Positions 21,501-32,500 of a stretch of DNA of 64,000 nt are shown here, one piece after another. Location: NCBI GenBank assembly GCA_012064415.1, contig SSNU01000068.1:109367-173366 (forward strand), given 5' to 3'. This DNA comes from Gyrodactylus bullatarudis. Lineage: Eukaryota > Platyhelminthes > Monogenea > Gyrodactylidea > Gyrodactylidae. A model generated the notes under the pieces. That model ran no database searches, was not told where the DNA came from, and saw only the letters and a program-made list of their open reading frames with translations. The first letter of the stretch is position 1; every line of letters begins with the position of its first letter. Both the position numbers and the translations under genes were made by a program.

Positions 21501-24187
21501 GAATTTTTCTACGAAATCGAAAAATTTGAAATTGAAGCTCCATTCTTTTTTCTGTTTAACCCTTTCGATCCCATACGCTTATAAATTGAGATAGAGCTCT
21601 AATTTCAAAAGCAATGAGTCTTTGTTAAGCTCCTGGTAAATTTTGTCTTCGATCAAATTTCTGTGCGGGATCATCTTCAACTAGATCTATGATGGGTCAT
21701 ATGTGACCCACTGGGATGTAAGGGAGTGGCAAAAATATGCGTCTACTTTTAAGTAGATAATAATTTGGTGTTTATTATATTGATAATTTAGAATTTATTT
21801 TGATGGTATCTCATGTAACAATTGATTCCATGAGTAATACATAAAAATACATTGCATTTAGAACATAGATCTGGGACCTTCTTGTTGCAAACTCTGCATC
21901 TTCGACGGTCTTTGGAATCTGAAACTTTGACAGGAAGATGCATTTTCTTTGGCTCTTCCAAATCTAAAGACAAATCGAATATTGAGCTATTATTCAATTC
22001 TTTCTCTGATTTTAGTTCCTTAAGATTTTGCAAACGATTTGAACGGATTGTTCCTATTGAATGAACTCCTTCACTTAGAAGTGATTTCTGAAGATCGAAT
22101 CCAGTAAAGTAGTTGTCAAAGCATATTATGTGACCAGAATTCTTTGGAATATGTTCACAAACTTTCAAAAAAAATCACCCGAAGATTTACCACATGAATT
22201 TTCGATAGCGGGAGTTTTACCATCGTAGATATGAAAATCATGCATGAAGCCATTCGTTGAATTTCTTGAAAAGATTTTGATGTCCCACTTGTGAGGCTTA
22301 CACGGAAGATACTGTTTCAGCCTTGACTTTCCTTTGAACGGAATTATCTGCTCATCTACAGACTGAATTTGATCTTGAGTTCCATTTATAATGCAGTTAT
22401 TTCTGAAGATCTCTGTAAAATCTCTTAAATTGTATAGCCTATCTTCCGTATTCAGGAGAAGATTGTCTGCAAAATGCAGATTTTTCTTCCATAATTCAAA
22501 TTTATTCCTAGACATGATATTTGCAATGGCTTCAACTCTTGTCTCCTTTGTCCAAAACATTCGATAACGTGGAAGATGTATGATACACGTTTTCATAAGA
22601 AGACCAAGGAAGATTTTTCCATCGTCCAATGTTGCGCCCAGACATTGACAGTTTTGAGTCGCGTAGATATTCGATTGATTTACCATCAATGAGACCACAC
22701 TTTTGCTGAAAAACAGATTGAAATACTCTAACATTGTCTTTGCCTGGGATTTATTTTCTCTGCTTTGAAATTTTATTTCTATCTTAGGATGATTTCTGGT
22801 ATTTCTTAAATGATTTGTTCTCAGATCCGAATCTTCAAGTTCTTCTTCTAGATCATCTACTGGCTCATTGTCGATGAATTCTTGATCAAGAGCCTGAACT
22901 TCTTCTTCAACTTCTTCATCTGAATTATCTGGAGCAGGAATCATGAGTAATGAATATGTTTTTCCGGACCGTGTACATTTGATTTCAACCTCATCTAACA
23001 TTGCATTATATCCCAGTGGGTCACATATGACCCAAACTTTAAAATAATATACCTCTGGCCCATTGACCAATAGAATCAATGTTTTTCATGAGGTATGATA
23101 AGCTTTCAGTCAGGTATCATTACATGAAATTAGAAATCTCTATGCCATTTAGTATAGTAATTACTAATTCAATATTCTTTAATTATAATTAAAGAATATT
23201 CTTTAGACAAGGATTCTTGAAAGCGGTACAAAAGGTGCTAATTAAATTTTTTTTTCAAAAATGATTAATCAGTAAGATAGTAATTAATTGAAGAAGTAAT
23301 ATGGTGTTGATCTGTATACAGGGGTATTACTGTGATAAAAGATATGAAAGTTTGAAGTTTGGGATCATATATGACCCCTGGGATCGAAAGGGTTAATATG
23401 CCAGTGGTCGCTGCTGTATCTTTTTTTAAGATGATCGTTCCCCCTAGTTGATAACTTTCTAACTGTACGTCTTAAATATATAGCTCTTAGGGTTCTGAAT
23501 CCATTGAACCCTTTTATACATAAAATTTTTTAACCAATCAAAATTATAAAATTCCAGTAACAGGAAAAATTTTCTTGGTTCTTATTGGTTTTATCTGAAT
23601 TGGTACAAAGGGTTCAGAACGCCAGTAGCTTCAAAGTTACATTGGAATTTGTAAATCAGCAGAATATCCTCTTCAGGTTTCAGTTAATCTAGCTTAAACA
23701 ATCTCAGAGTTTTGAATACAATTTTCAACTGTATGTTTTCGTATTGAAAAATACGATCTTTTAAAGTAGGTCATTTGATAAAGCAATCTCGACTCAATTT
23801 TAAATTCCACTAGGTTTCTGCTAATTCTTTCTCTTGCTATTTTTCAGTCTCCCAAAGTTGATTGAAAGCCTTGACTCGGAGAATTTGGGCATTATACTAC
23901 TCCAGCAATTCCTGAATCATTTCTACGCCAAGGAAAACAATGATAATTATGGAAGTCAGGTGAAAAATTTCAGCTTGTACCACTTTAATTCCCTTCCAAA
24001 GAGTAATCAAGACTCTGTTGTCACTCATCGCGTTGGAAAGTCGATAATCCTCGATCCGCAGGAAGAACTCGAAAGCCAAATACAAAATCCTGTCGGCTTC
24101 AATTCAGATATTCAAAGATGTCTTCAAACTAAATGGCCGACTATACGGATCATTTGGGAGAATGATGTTATACCTTCTTTGAATTAG
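15561..24187 (+). CDS. MINDY3: MINDY3-like Lys48-specific deubiquitinase
   Basis: Exons 15561-15654, 15682-15819, 15850-16579 and 23848-24187 give about 433 residues, close to the human protein (445). MINDY enzymes are cysteine proteases that trim Lys48-linked ubiquitin chains. The catalytic Cys is in QGGPCAII (about residue 51) and the His in GSETHLTV (about residue 260). Other matches are SLINLLLTG-like NLINLLITG, LGIILLQQFL, and the C-terminal RCLQTKWP. Two micro-introns, 27 and 30 bases, lie near the 5' end. The second is a multiple of three and contains a TGA; read through, it would look like a nonsense mutation. The last intron is 7.3 kb and contains four mobile elements, each recognisable by its ends or coding remnants. 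The gene is divergent from SUDS3. Confidence 0.88.
16631..18303 (-). mobile_element. MULE copy 2, internally deleted, with ~500-base inverted ends
   Basis: The 1673-base element has the same ends as copy 1 (GGGTTATTTAGGGAAATAAT) and an exact 9-base duplication TAAATTTTA at 16622-16630 and 18304-18312. The inverted termini are very long, 16631-17136 and 17849-18303. The left has one extra unit of about 50 bases. Each end contains several repeats of TTTTGAAAAATGCC with or without GGGACACACC. Between them lies only the N-terminal half of a transposase on the minus strand. It inserts in the last intron of MINDY3. Confidence 0.9.
17137..17788 (-). pseudogene. Truncated MULE transposase with a 27-base intron
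   Basis: Reading down from 17788, the first part has the zinc-binding region (CKKDDCEFQLNF, HTCEE). A 27-base GT...AG intron (17534-17560) follows. The second part has FNVRRSIIKANVKTIFEDIK, then SDLRTDNQNDF and VDGCHLSGRHKYTLLIAT. There the reading runs directly into the inner end of the inverted repeat (17136), so the rest of the catalytic region and the SWIM finger are deleted. The surviving frame has no stop codon in either exon, unlike copy 1, so this half is better preserved. Confidence 0.8.
18506..18820 (-). pseudogene. LINE reverse transcriptase fragment
   Basis: The translation contains LSLIGLKINQSKTKVMPI, the stretch that follows the catalytic Asp-Asp motif in non-LTR reverse transcriptases, and then YDHYLKTSIHSKEILKKV. 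The catalytic box itself is missing. It lies just past MULE copy 2 in the MINDY3 intron, on the opposite strand from the fragment at 19940. Confidence 0.6.
19246..19808. mobile_element. MITE-like element with 9-base target duplication
   Basis: The left end GGAGTATTTACTGTTATGGT faces its inverse at 19789-19808, and the similarity extends for about 42 bases. The flanks share TTTCAGTAA exactly at 19237-19245 and 19809-19817. A 9-base duplication and GG-start ends point to a MULE-type non-autonomous element. The interior (about 19365-19545) reads open on the plus strand for about 60 codons, with MFSDLDSVDAASRKF, but no family was recognised. Confidence 0.75.
19940..21314 (+). pseudogene. LINE reverse transcriptase remnant, split by an insertion
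   Basis: The first piece (19942-20205) carries VDLSKAFDKL and SGIPQGSVIGPFLFNLVF, reverse transcriptase blocks of non-LTR elements. The second (20661-21314) carries YTDDIKIL (a YADD variant), ILPNFNYGS, KVQRNYLRSYFG and FPLWLRRL. Between them, 20206-20660 is a copy of dispersed repeat family B (AAATCTTGGCGCGTGTTCAA), inverted relative to 4550. The order and strand fit one original element. Confidence 0.75.
21365..21545. repeat. Dispersed repeat shared with 11563-11750
   Basis: It contains AAAAAGCTCA, TAGTTGAAGATTAT and GGTTTATATAGATTTATGAA in the same order as the stretch in the SUDS3 intron. It lies between the LINE remnant and the piggyBac element. Confidence 0.55.
21560..23392 (-). mobile_element. 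piggyBac-type transposon, internally deleted
   Basis: The ends CCCTTTCGATCCCA and TGGGATCGAAAGGG are inverse and each abuts a TTAA (21556-21559 and 23393-23396), the piggyBac target site. Subterminal palindromes of the form GGGTCATATGTGACCC recur at about 21694 and 23022, with a variant near 23363. The 1833-base interior carries a broken piggyBac transposase on the minus strand. Confidence 0.9.
21788..23079 (-). pseudogene. Broken piggyBac transposase
   Basis: The first frame (23079-22165) has an acidic N-terminus, then TRNHPKIEIKFQ, GLLMKTCIIHLPRYRMFW, and the catalytic-region motif SVDEQIIPFKGKSRLKQYLP. A frameshift near 22166 leads to the second frame with HIICFDNYFTGFDLQKSLLS, which holds the second catalytic Asp. 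The following 140-150 residues expected in the family, including the third Asp, are absent. The sequence resumes at the Cys-rich C-terminus (RRCRVCNKKVPDLCSKC). The protein is therefore inactive as encoded. Confidence 0.85.
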
Positions 24188-27100
24188 TTATTGTAATAAT
24201 TTTATTAAATTAAATCATTCGAGATAAATATTCTTTTTCATACTTTGTATCTTTTTTTATTTGCAAAGCATTACTACGTGAAGTGAGCTTCTCACAATTT
24301 TAGAAAGCTATAGAAAGCTATTTTAAAACTATTCATTTAAATCTTAAATCATAAATTTCCAGAAAATGATGTATTTCCTCGTTTTTAATCGAAATTAAGA
24401 CGTTTTTCCAAATTTTTAAATCATATTCATAAAATTCAACTATTTTCACACATGCCAGTGTAAGGAAAATTTCCTGCGCCATGCCTAACTGCTTCAAAAA
24501 GAGGTTTGAAATTTATGATTTTGCTAAAAAACCGAATTTAGAGAGATGCTATCGAGCATAACTTCTAAACTAGAGCTGATAGCTGAAAAGTTTGAGGCAA
24601 CGAGTTGTAGAGAATTTTTCGCAGTTTATTACAATTCTTTAAGAATTTTAATGCGAGCTTTAACAAACTTTTTAAAGCAAAATAAGACCTTAAATTCAGT
24701 CAAACAAAATTTAATAATAAATAACACATTACTACTTTAGAGTAAATACAAAAAAAATATTTTTTGCACCACAATTTAGTGCTATACAATGTAATTTGTA
24801 GCCTACAAGTTTAATGAATACTTTTTATTTTAAAGTCCTTTCAAAGTAAAAGAACTGTGTCTAGATTGTACCCAAAATATCCTAAACTCGGAACAAAATT
24901 AGACAATATTTTCATGACAAGAGTCTTTATTAAAGACTCTTTATACGTCTCTGATTACACAATGAGTGTAACAAAATTCATTTCCTAGCACAATTTCTCT
25001 CTAGATTTATTTGTAAATTTGCATAATCTTGTAAACAATGTTGAAGGAGCTTTCTCCTTCGTGTAAGGCCATTCTGAATAAATTTTGTGCAATAATAGAC
25101 ACACAAAGGCTGTCTCACATTAACCAAGAAAAAAGAGAATGGGACATTGAGTTGAGGGGTGGGGTCTGTGACTGCATTCATTGTCCTGTGTGAATATAAA
25201 TATGATTTTATGCTAATTTATTCCCAGAACCTTCAACCTCTCCAACCCACACACACACACAATGTATTCTACACATACATAAGTGAATTTCTTTTTTTCA
25301 CATTAACAGACAAGACTTATTACTACACATACAACTCGTTTATTTGGTCTATATGAGACTTCTTATCATGGAACATCTGTGCCATCATTTCTGGGTGCAT
25401 TATTATTGGAAAGGTGCCGTATTAATTCAAGAAATAAATATGAAAATGGGGAAATTTATTTATTTTGTGCTGAACCATCTGGCCTCTCACCGCTAATCTA
25501 CATTTACAGTTTTGCATTTCATCTGAGAAATCAGATAAAAGCATTACATTAAATTCCTAATTCAATCAATTACATTCTCCACCAATAGAATAAAGGCACT
25601 GAATTAATCTGATTGGTTGATTTTTTGAGTATCAGACTCTCTCCATTTAATATGCACACACAATAGAAATCTCTGTACTCCTCTTCTTCTTTTAGTTAAT
25701 TTATTTTGCTCACATCCTGTGCGTCAGTACATCTCCCTACACTCAATCGATTTTCTCTACTTGCATCATGACTTGAATTCTCCTCACTCTATCCCCTATA
25801 ACAGTAGAGACACAATAATTTTTTTTACTACTTTACTATTTTTCAATGAATATTTTATATGTATCATTCACAATACATAAACTACACACATCTTTCCATC
25901 CTAACATATATTGCATATTCATTTAATATACCTTTGAATAGACCTTTTTGTGTATTGAAATGATATGTATGTATAATCTTACTCAGTTTATTGTACAATG
26001 TGTGTGTGGATATATATAGAGAGAGTTGCACTATGGTTGATACATAACCATAATAATGAGAACGGGAGATGAATGAAGACAGGGGGGATGAATTCTCACA
26101 TGAACTTGATTGATTTCTCTCCATCATCACCATTGTGCCCAATTAGTTTTTCTTTTTATCATAGGCTAGTATATGATATTTGTGTTTGTGTATTTTGAGC
26201 ATATCGTATTTGTTATGAGGAGAGGGGGGGGGAGTGAGAACATTTGTGTTTGTTGGTTGAGAATTCAGACAAGGGGGAGGAGTTTAGTGCTTTATTTTTA
26301 CTTCCTTTGTGTTAGTGGAGGGAACAGATGTAGGAAAAATCAATAGTTTTTGTGTACAGATGCTACACAGTGTGCCCAGAGAAAGTAAAATTTGAGCAGT
26401 TAAACTTGATGGGCAAAAAAGTTGACAAAACTTGAATATTCATAGAATTTCAAGACCTCTAAATCAGTAGAATGTCACATCTGACTGTGAGATATCAATT
26501 GTGAACTGATCAAACCCTCTTTTAATAAATCTTGACGTGAAAATCAGATTTAAAAATATCATAACGTGTCTAATAATTCAAAATTTATTATTTCTCGTAA
26601 TAGAATTCATTGAGATATGGTGTCGCAAATTTTAAAATTAGACATCTTCAATTGAAATTAAAAAGCAAATCAAAATAAAATTTAAGTAAATTTGAAATAG
26701 GAAATTTTTCTTCTCAAATGAAAGCATGAATTCGAAAAGTTAAGAATAATATCTTACCCTACTGCATATTAATAAAAGTAGATTTAATTGATATTGTATT
26801 TAAAAAACTCTTTCAAAAGTTTTGGGCTCTGAGATAGTCAAGAACCTTTTTTAATGGATTGAGAAGCTTTTAGTCTGAGCTCGATTCGGTCTTATCACAG
26901 AATCTTGGTGAATTCCTATTGGTCAAGATCTGAAAGACACATTCAAAATTGAATTGAAACTAATCAGATTACCTGTGAAAAAAATGTAAAATTAACCCAT
27001 CTTTTGCACACTCATCGTTTTTATTCTTTCTCATTGTTGGAACTTTTCACATTTGATTTTGAGCATTGGTGAACTAGTTGATACACCATATTTTTTATTT

Positions 27101-29750
27101 CTAACCAAAAAAATTTTTACAAAAAAAAACTAAAGAGAAAATCTTCAAAATTCTCTAATAAAATGAAATCCAAAAGTGGCCGGTGTGGCGTAGGATCCTC
27201 ATTAGGTCCAAAGGTTTTAAACCCTACTACACCGGGCACATTCAACACTCTTTCCCTGTTCTCTTATTTGTACAAACATTATTTCTATGAATAAATATAA
27301 ATGTTTCAATTTCTAAAAACATTCAATCGAGCTAAAATTTTATGAATTTTAATGCACTTTCTACCTCAAAATGTTTGCTGACTTTAGATAATTGAAGGGA
27401 TCAAGATAAGACTTACGAATAAGGATCAATCAAGTTGATAGAAATTCGTCATTTTTGTGGGAAATCGTACCAAAAAGAAGAACGACACAAAATTTCTGAA
27501 CTTTAGTGATCAAATTCGAATTTTGATCTCTTAGGAGAAAAATATTAAAGTTTTTGTAGCTTCATATCAACTGGCTTTATTTGTTTCTTTCAAATTTTAT
27601 TTATTATTATTTTTTTTTTGAATTCTAACATTTTTATTTATATACAGAATTTTAAAGATTAATGATTGTACAAATGAGAGAACAAAGAAGTGGGAGGGAG
27701 GGTAAAGGGGTCCGAATGAGAGGTGAGAGAGATACCACTACGCCACACATTACCAGACTTGATGGCCCAGCTGATTTAACTGTATTATTTATTGTTATTT
27801 TTCACCCTATTTGTATTGAAACCTTGAAAAGAAAAAAAATATTTCGGACGAAGGTTAAGCTCAAGAATTAGATGTTAGTTTTCCCTAAATGTATAAATTT
27901 CTCTATAGGCCTTTCCTTACCTTAAATCTGGCCATAGGTTATTTTTGAAGTCAACACTCTTTACTTTTATTTTTCAAATCATAACATTTATTAAAGAGAT
28001 TAAATTTAATATATAGAATCTGATATACATAAAAAAAATAAGTTCATAAAAGTTTTTAATATAATGACAGACCCAACCAAAAGAGCTTCAGATCACTGAA
28101 AAAATTATAGCTCCGGATCAAAATCTAAATTGCCACAAATGAATCACAAAAATTAGACAGTCAGGTCAGTCATCAACTCAACCATTGTCCATATAGAATA
28201 CAAGGTTAAATTTTAAAGAAAAAGGTCTCTGTAAAAAAACTTTAAGCAGGTTTTGTGGAAGATTTTCAAGATTTCTAATTCTTGAATATTGTAATAATTT
28301 ATTTAGACAAAATAAAAATACAAGAGTTGTGTTTATCCTTTATTGATTTCCCAGCCCATCCAGCCCCCCCCCACAAACATTGTTGTATTCTCAGAGTTTA
28401 CTTTGAGTCCCTTTGTCTAAATTCTCATTCGTCCAAATTTCCCTACACACTCTATATTCTCTCCATCACTTTGTGTTTATTTTTTTCATCTCCCCTTTTT
28501 TGTGTGCCCTTCTCAATGCAATACAGTACAGTACAAGGATAGAAATTTGTATATCATATTAATTCTTTCACTTACATTTTATTTTATCATAATCCCCTGT
28601 CTCTCTCTCTCTGTGTTTATAAGAGTATTTATTATTATTCCCAACATATACTTTGTGAGTAAATGTGGATTTTGTTTTGTTTAAGGGGATAGGGAGAAAA
28701 AAACATGATGATTAAAAAAGTGAGATATAGAGGGACAAGCCAACAAAAAAGTCTAACTAAATGTGTGCGTCAGTACTACATAGTTCGAACTTTACATACA
28801 ACTCAAAATCTATTCAATAAAATGAATGAGGAATTATGACTGAATGAGAATGAATATGAGCACATATAGAAAAAAGAGAACTCAACAAGAGAGTGAGAGT
28901 GTGTGTGTGTACTCACGCACATTTATCACCACATCTTCGTGCTCATTATTCTTCCTCTCGTCTAACTGGTATTAAGTTGAGCCCCACATTTATGAAGTAG
29001 AGCTAGACAACTCAAATCCCAATTTAGGCTAGAGTGATTCATGTGAAAAAGAATGATGGGTACCCTTTGTCCAAATACCCCACACCCCCTGCCCAAACAC
29101 ACATTTACTAACCTCAAGAGGAAAGAAGCTTTAGTGAAGGGCCTGACCTTTGTGTTGTGTTTACCAGTGTTACAAGTCTCTTTCTCTCTTCTTGGTTAGG
29201 CATCCATGCATAAGTTTGTTGTCACATCTTGGTTTTTATCATTGTAATCAAACTAACCTAATTATAGCCTTGATGTTTATTTTTTCACTACATGCTTATT
29301 TCAATGTGTGTGCAAAAACAACGTCAAATCATCATTATGAGCACAATGAAAGGGGTCACTGGATAACACCTACTTTCTCACAAATCTTTGGTGTAATAAT
29401 TAAATGTTGTAGAAAAACCACTGGTTGCACAAACTTCATCAATTAAAATGATTCTTTCTTTTGTGGGAAGTTTATAGCTTCATCTCTTACCGTAATTCCT
29501 CAAAATTATAACTATAGAGGATGAATTATGAAGTCTTACAATTGCTAAAGAAAGAATAAATGGTATTATATCAATAAAATTAACATTTTTACAACAAAAA
29601 AAGTTTAATGTGACTTCTGGAATGTTGATGGTATGGTGTGGGATTGGTTTTTTTTGAAGTTGGAAAATGTTGTTCAAACAAAAAATTCAAGATATTACAA
29701 TAATAATAATAAGATAAAGGAATATTTGCAAATAATTGTCATGTCTCTTA
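24188..29750. other. 5.6 kb without a recognised gene
   Basis: The interval lies between the convergent 3' ends of MINDY3 and the zinc-finger gene. It contains CA/TG-rich and CT/GA-rich low-complexity tracts (25246-25260, 26222-26235, 28600-28612, 28893-28910) and a C-rich tract near 28370. The stretch 26380-27600 resembles the dispersed repeats elsewhere, with a family A end near 27560. Two short sequences containing GTGTGGCGTAG face each other at 27185 and 27740. The remainder could be long 3' untranslated sequence of the zinc-finger gene, but nothing proves it. Confidence 0.5.
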
Positions 29751-31868
29751 TTACTCTGACTGGATTTTAACAGGTTGACTCGAATGTTTAAGGGCAGACC
29801 TTCGTCTGTGGGGATATGTGCCAAGGGAAGCCTTGTTATCCTCTGATGAGTCTCTCTTTTTCATCAAGCGTTGAGACCGTTTCTGTGGTTTCTTTGGCTC
29901 TTCCTCAGAATTCTTCTCCTCTTCAGACGGTTCACCATATTGTTCTTCATCTTCACTGGAACATTGAGTCCCTTCGTCATTATCCTCTTGGCGTTCTTTT
30001 TCCTTGGCGATAATTCGTAATATCTGGGCTTCTTCCTCTTCCTTGACATCAATCTGATTTTGATCTGATTGTTCAATGCTTGAGGTGGACTGTTGATCTG
30101 TCATTAGGGACGTTGTGGGTGAAGATGACGGTAGTTTTGCTGTTAAATTAGTCGCGTAGTGAGAGTAGCCACGGACATGGCGCTTTTTATCTTCGAGACG
30201 AATAAACTTTTCATTACAAACATCACAACTGTACGGTTTAATTCCGGTATGCAAGCGTTCATGACGTTCTCTGCAAAATTTTCTATTAAACGTTTTTGTA
30301 CAAAAGTGACATTTGTAAGCCTTGTGTGAGTCAGAATTAGACTGACCATTAGAATTCAATTGTGAGTTGTCTCTTGTACGAATGTTGTTTGTGACAGGCT
30401 GCAGAGGGAGCTTTGGTAATGCTTGCTTTCCATTCATAGATGAAGTTATAGAAATTATGGAAGTCTTTTGAGGACTTATTGCTATTTTATTGTCGCCAAT
30501 CATTCCAGAAGAGCTTCCCTTGATGGTCTCGAGAATCTTTCCAATAGCAGTCTCAGTTGGGTCTTCGCGAATTTTAAATTTTCGAAAATCTGGTCTCAAG
30601 GGTTTCATTGAGACTGTATGACTAGTGCTGGTATTATTCATAGGGGTTGATATGCATACAGGAGTTGATATGGAATTAGTGGGGATATTTTCTTTTTTCT
30701 GCTCAAAAATTTTTTGATTTCCAGTAACCAAAGCTAACGGAGTTTCAACAGTACCCAATATATTTCCATTGTGCTGACGAGAGTTAAAGGTTCCTAACGA
30801 CTGGATGGCAATTCTGTTGGGTTGAATTTGAAAGTTTAACTCTCCAGTTGGTTGACGCATACAGGACAAAAGAATTGGCCCATTAGGATTTTGAGGAGCC
30901 TGAGAAAGGTTTTGGGCATTAATGGCTGCATGAATTGTTTTAAGATCTATGGAATTTTGTAGGTTTGAGTCACTTCCGTTTATCAAAGTTATTCTCTGAG
31001 TTTGATTCACTGTATTTGCATTTGGTGACTTGACACTAATCACCGGACTTGTTTTGGTTTGTTGAATGGGCGTAAAAGTGTTGTTGTTGAGGGTTCCGAT
31101 GAGTGTAACCATTTGGGATTGGTTAGCATTCGATGTGGTAGGGGTTGGAGATAGATTTATTGACTGACTAACAATAGCACTTCTTGACATGTTCAAAGCG
31201 GCTGCATTCAGCTGACTTGCTTGAAGACAATTTGTCAAATTTTGATTTTGCAAATAACTTGTTAGTAAATTCTGAGGAATTGTAGCGACTATATCTCCAT
31301 TATTATTTGTAAAACCAATTTGAGGATTATTTGTAAAGGATGAACTAGCATTTGGGGGACATTCTCTGATGGGTGAGGGTTGTCTGTTATTCTCTTCAGA
31401 AACTCGAGATTTATTTTCCAAGTTTAATGGCTGATTTTTATCCATTTCTTCTTTCGACTCTGAATTCGGTTCTAATTTACAGCGTTTAGCATCAATACTT
31501 TCTTCTGGGTCTGAAATAGAATCTTTGGGTAAAGGTTTTCTCTGGGGTTTTCTTGATTTACGACGATCTTTTCTTTCATTGTCTTCAACTTTTACTACAG
31601 GAGCTTCAGGAACTTTCTGAGGACTTATGACAGCTGGTGGTAGGAGTGGAGGTGAAGTTGAACGTAATTCTGCCTCCTTTTGAGAATTATCTGTCTGTTC
31701 ATTTTTATAATTGATGTTAACTTTTAAAAAATTTTCTTCTTCGTCATTTAAAGTGAAAGATAAGAGTCCAAAAACTTTGAGTTTTGTTGGGTAAGAGAAA
31801 TTCCGTAAAAATGATTCTTTAATTGCTTCTAAAATGTTATCTGTTTCACTCAAGCAGGAGTTGGTCAT
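29751..31868 (-). CDS. Intronless protein with two C2H2 zinc fingers
   Basis: A single uninterrupted frame of 705 residues. The two C2H2 fingers lie at about residues 516-567: CHFCTKTFNRKFCRERHERLH, then CDVCNEKFIRLEDKKRHVRGYSH. They are joined by a TGIKPYS linker close to the classical TGEKPY. The N-terminal 100 residues are mixed and are followed by a Lys/Arg-rich patch (RKDRRKSRKPQRKP), a possible nuclear localisation signal. Residues 180-500 are rich in Asn, Gln, Ser and Thr and probably disordered. The C-terminus is acidic and basic in blocks. It is likely a nuclear DNA- or RNA-binding regulator, but no orthologue was recognised. It starts 130 bases from the divergent gene at 31999. Confidence 0.85.
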   Translation of the reverse strand: MTNSCLSETDNILEAIKESFLRNFSYPTKLKVFGLLSFTLNDEEENFLKVNINYKNEQTDNSQKEAELRSTSPPLLPPAVISPQKVPEAPVVKVEDNERKDRRKSRKPQRKPLPKDSISDPEESIDAKRCKLEPNSESKEEMDKNQPLNLENKSRVSEENNRQPSPIRECPPNASSSFTNNPQIGFTNNNGDIVATIPQNLLTSYLQNQNLTNCLQASQLNAAALNMSRSAIVSQSINLSPTPTTSNANQSQMVTLIGTLNNNTFTPIQQTKTSPVISVKSPNANTVNQTQRITLINGSDSNLQNSIDLKTIHAAINAQNLSQAPQNPNGPILLSCMRQPTGELNFQIQPNRIAIQSLGTFNSRQHNGNILGTVETPLALVTGNQKIFEQKKENIPTNSISTPVCISTPMNNTSTSHTVSMKPLRPDFRKFKIREDPTETAIGKILETIKGSSSGMIGDNKIAISPQKTSIISITSSMNGKQALPKLPLQPVTNNIRTRDNSQLNSNGQSNSDSHKAYKCHFCTKTFNRKFCRERHERLHTGIKPYSCDVCNEKFIRLEDKKRHVRGYSHYATNLTAKLPSSSPTTSLMTDQQSTSSIEQSDQNQIDVKEEEEAQILRIIAKEKERQEDNDEGTQCSSEDEEQYGEPSEEEKNSEEEPKKPQKRSQRLMKKRDSSEDNKASLGTYPHRRRSALKHSSQPVKIQSE

Positions 31869-31998
31869 TTTACAAATATTTGAATATGTTCAAATTACAA
31901 TTATAACATGTAAAACAAACTAGTAACACGAACTATTATTTGTTATATTAATTGGCAAATATAAAAATTTGAGGATTTTAGGAATTATATTATTTGCC
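31869..31998. promoter_or_regulatory. Shared promoter region of the zinc-finger gene and the gene at 31999
   Basis: The 130 AT-rich bases between two divergent start codons must contain both leaders and promoters. No TATA or initiator motif stands out. This is inferred from orientation. Confidence 0.4.
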
Positions 31999-32444
31999 AT
32001 GTCTAGTTATTACAAGACTGAAGCAGATTCTGATAACATTTTTGAAAATTATCAGATTTGCCTCGAAAGTCTTGGAGACAAAGTTGTTGTAAGTTATTCA
32101 CGAGTAACTCTAGAAATTCCTCCAACAATACAAACACATAGTTAAAGAAAAAATTGAATTCGACAAAGGAAAGTAAGTTAGTTCTTGATTTAATCTGTCC
32201 TAGTTTAGTTTCGGTGAATTTGTCAGATTTTGAACAGTTCTATCTCGACACAATGAATCACTTCAATAATGCAGAGTCTTTATTAAAGAATATTGAATCT
32301 TGGATTAGTATCAATTCAGATAGTCCTAGTCAACAGTTTCCCCAATCAAACGAAGACGAACTCGAGTCAATATCTAATGAGGCGAAAAATCTTTGTAACA
32401 TCAGTGCTGCAATTAAAGAAAAAATATCAACTTTATATCAATAA
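31999..32444 (+). CDS. Small helical protein, possibly Mediator subunit 22
   Basis: Exons 31999-32088, 32114-32172 and 32204-32444 give 129 residues. The two introns are only 25 and 31 bases, and both keep the frame. The protein looks wholly alpha-helical and acidic. The run NHFNNAESLLKNIESWISIN resembles the GESLMKLVSDLKQFLILND region of MED22, and the spacing and length (MED22 is about 140) are similar. This family call is tentative; it could be another small coiled-coil subunit. Its stop codon is 56 bases before the start of MRPL51 on the same strand. Confidence 0.6.
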
Positions 32445-32500
32445 AATTTATATTTTTATAAATGCAGTTAACTATATTATTTTTATCATAACCGTATATT

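Noticed and set aside
28282..28684. Two overlapping open frames of 60-86 codons in CT-rich sequence.
   Set aside because: They reflect low-complexity pyrimidine tracts; no domain or splice signals.
25246..28910. CA, GA and G-rich tracts that could resemble regulatory repeats or CRISPR-like arrays.
   Set aside because: They are simple microsatellites without unique spacers.
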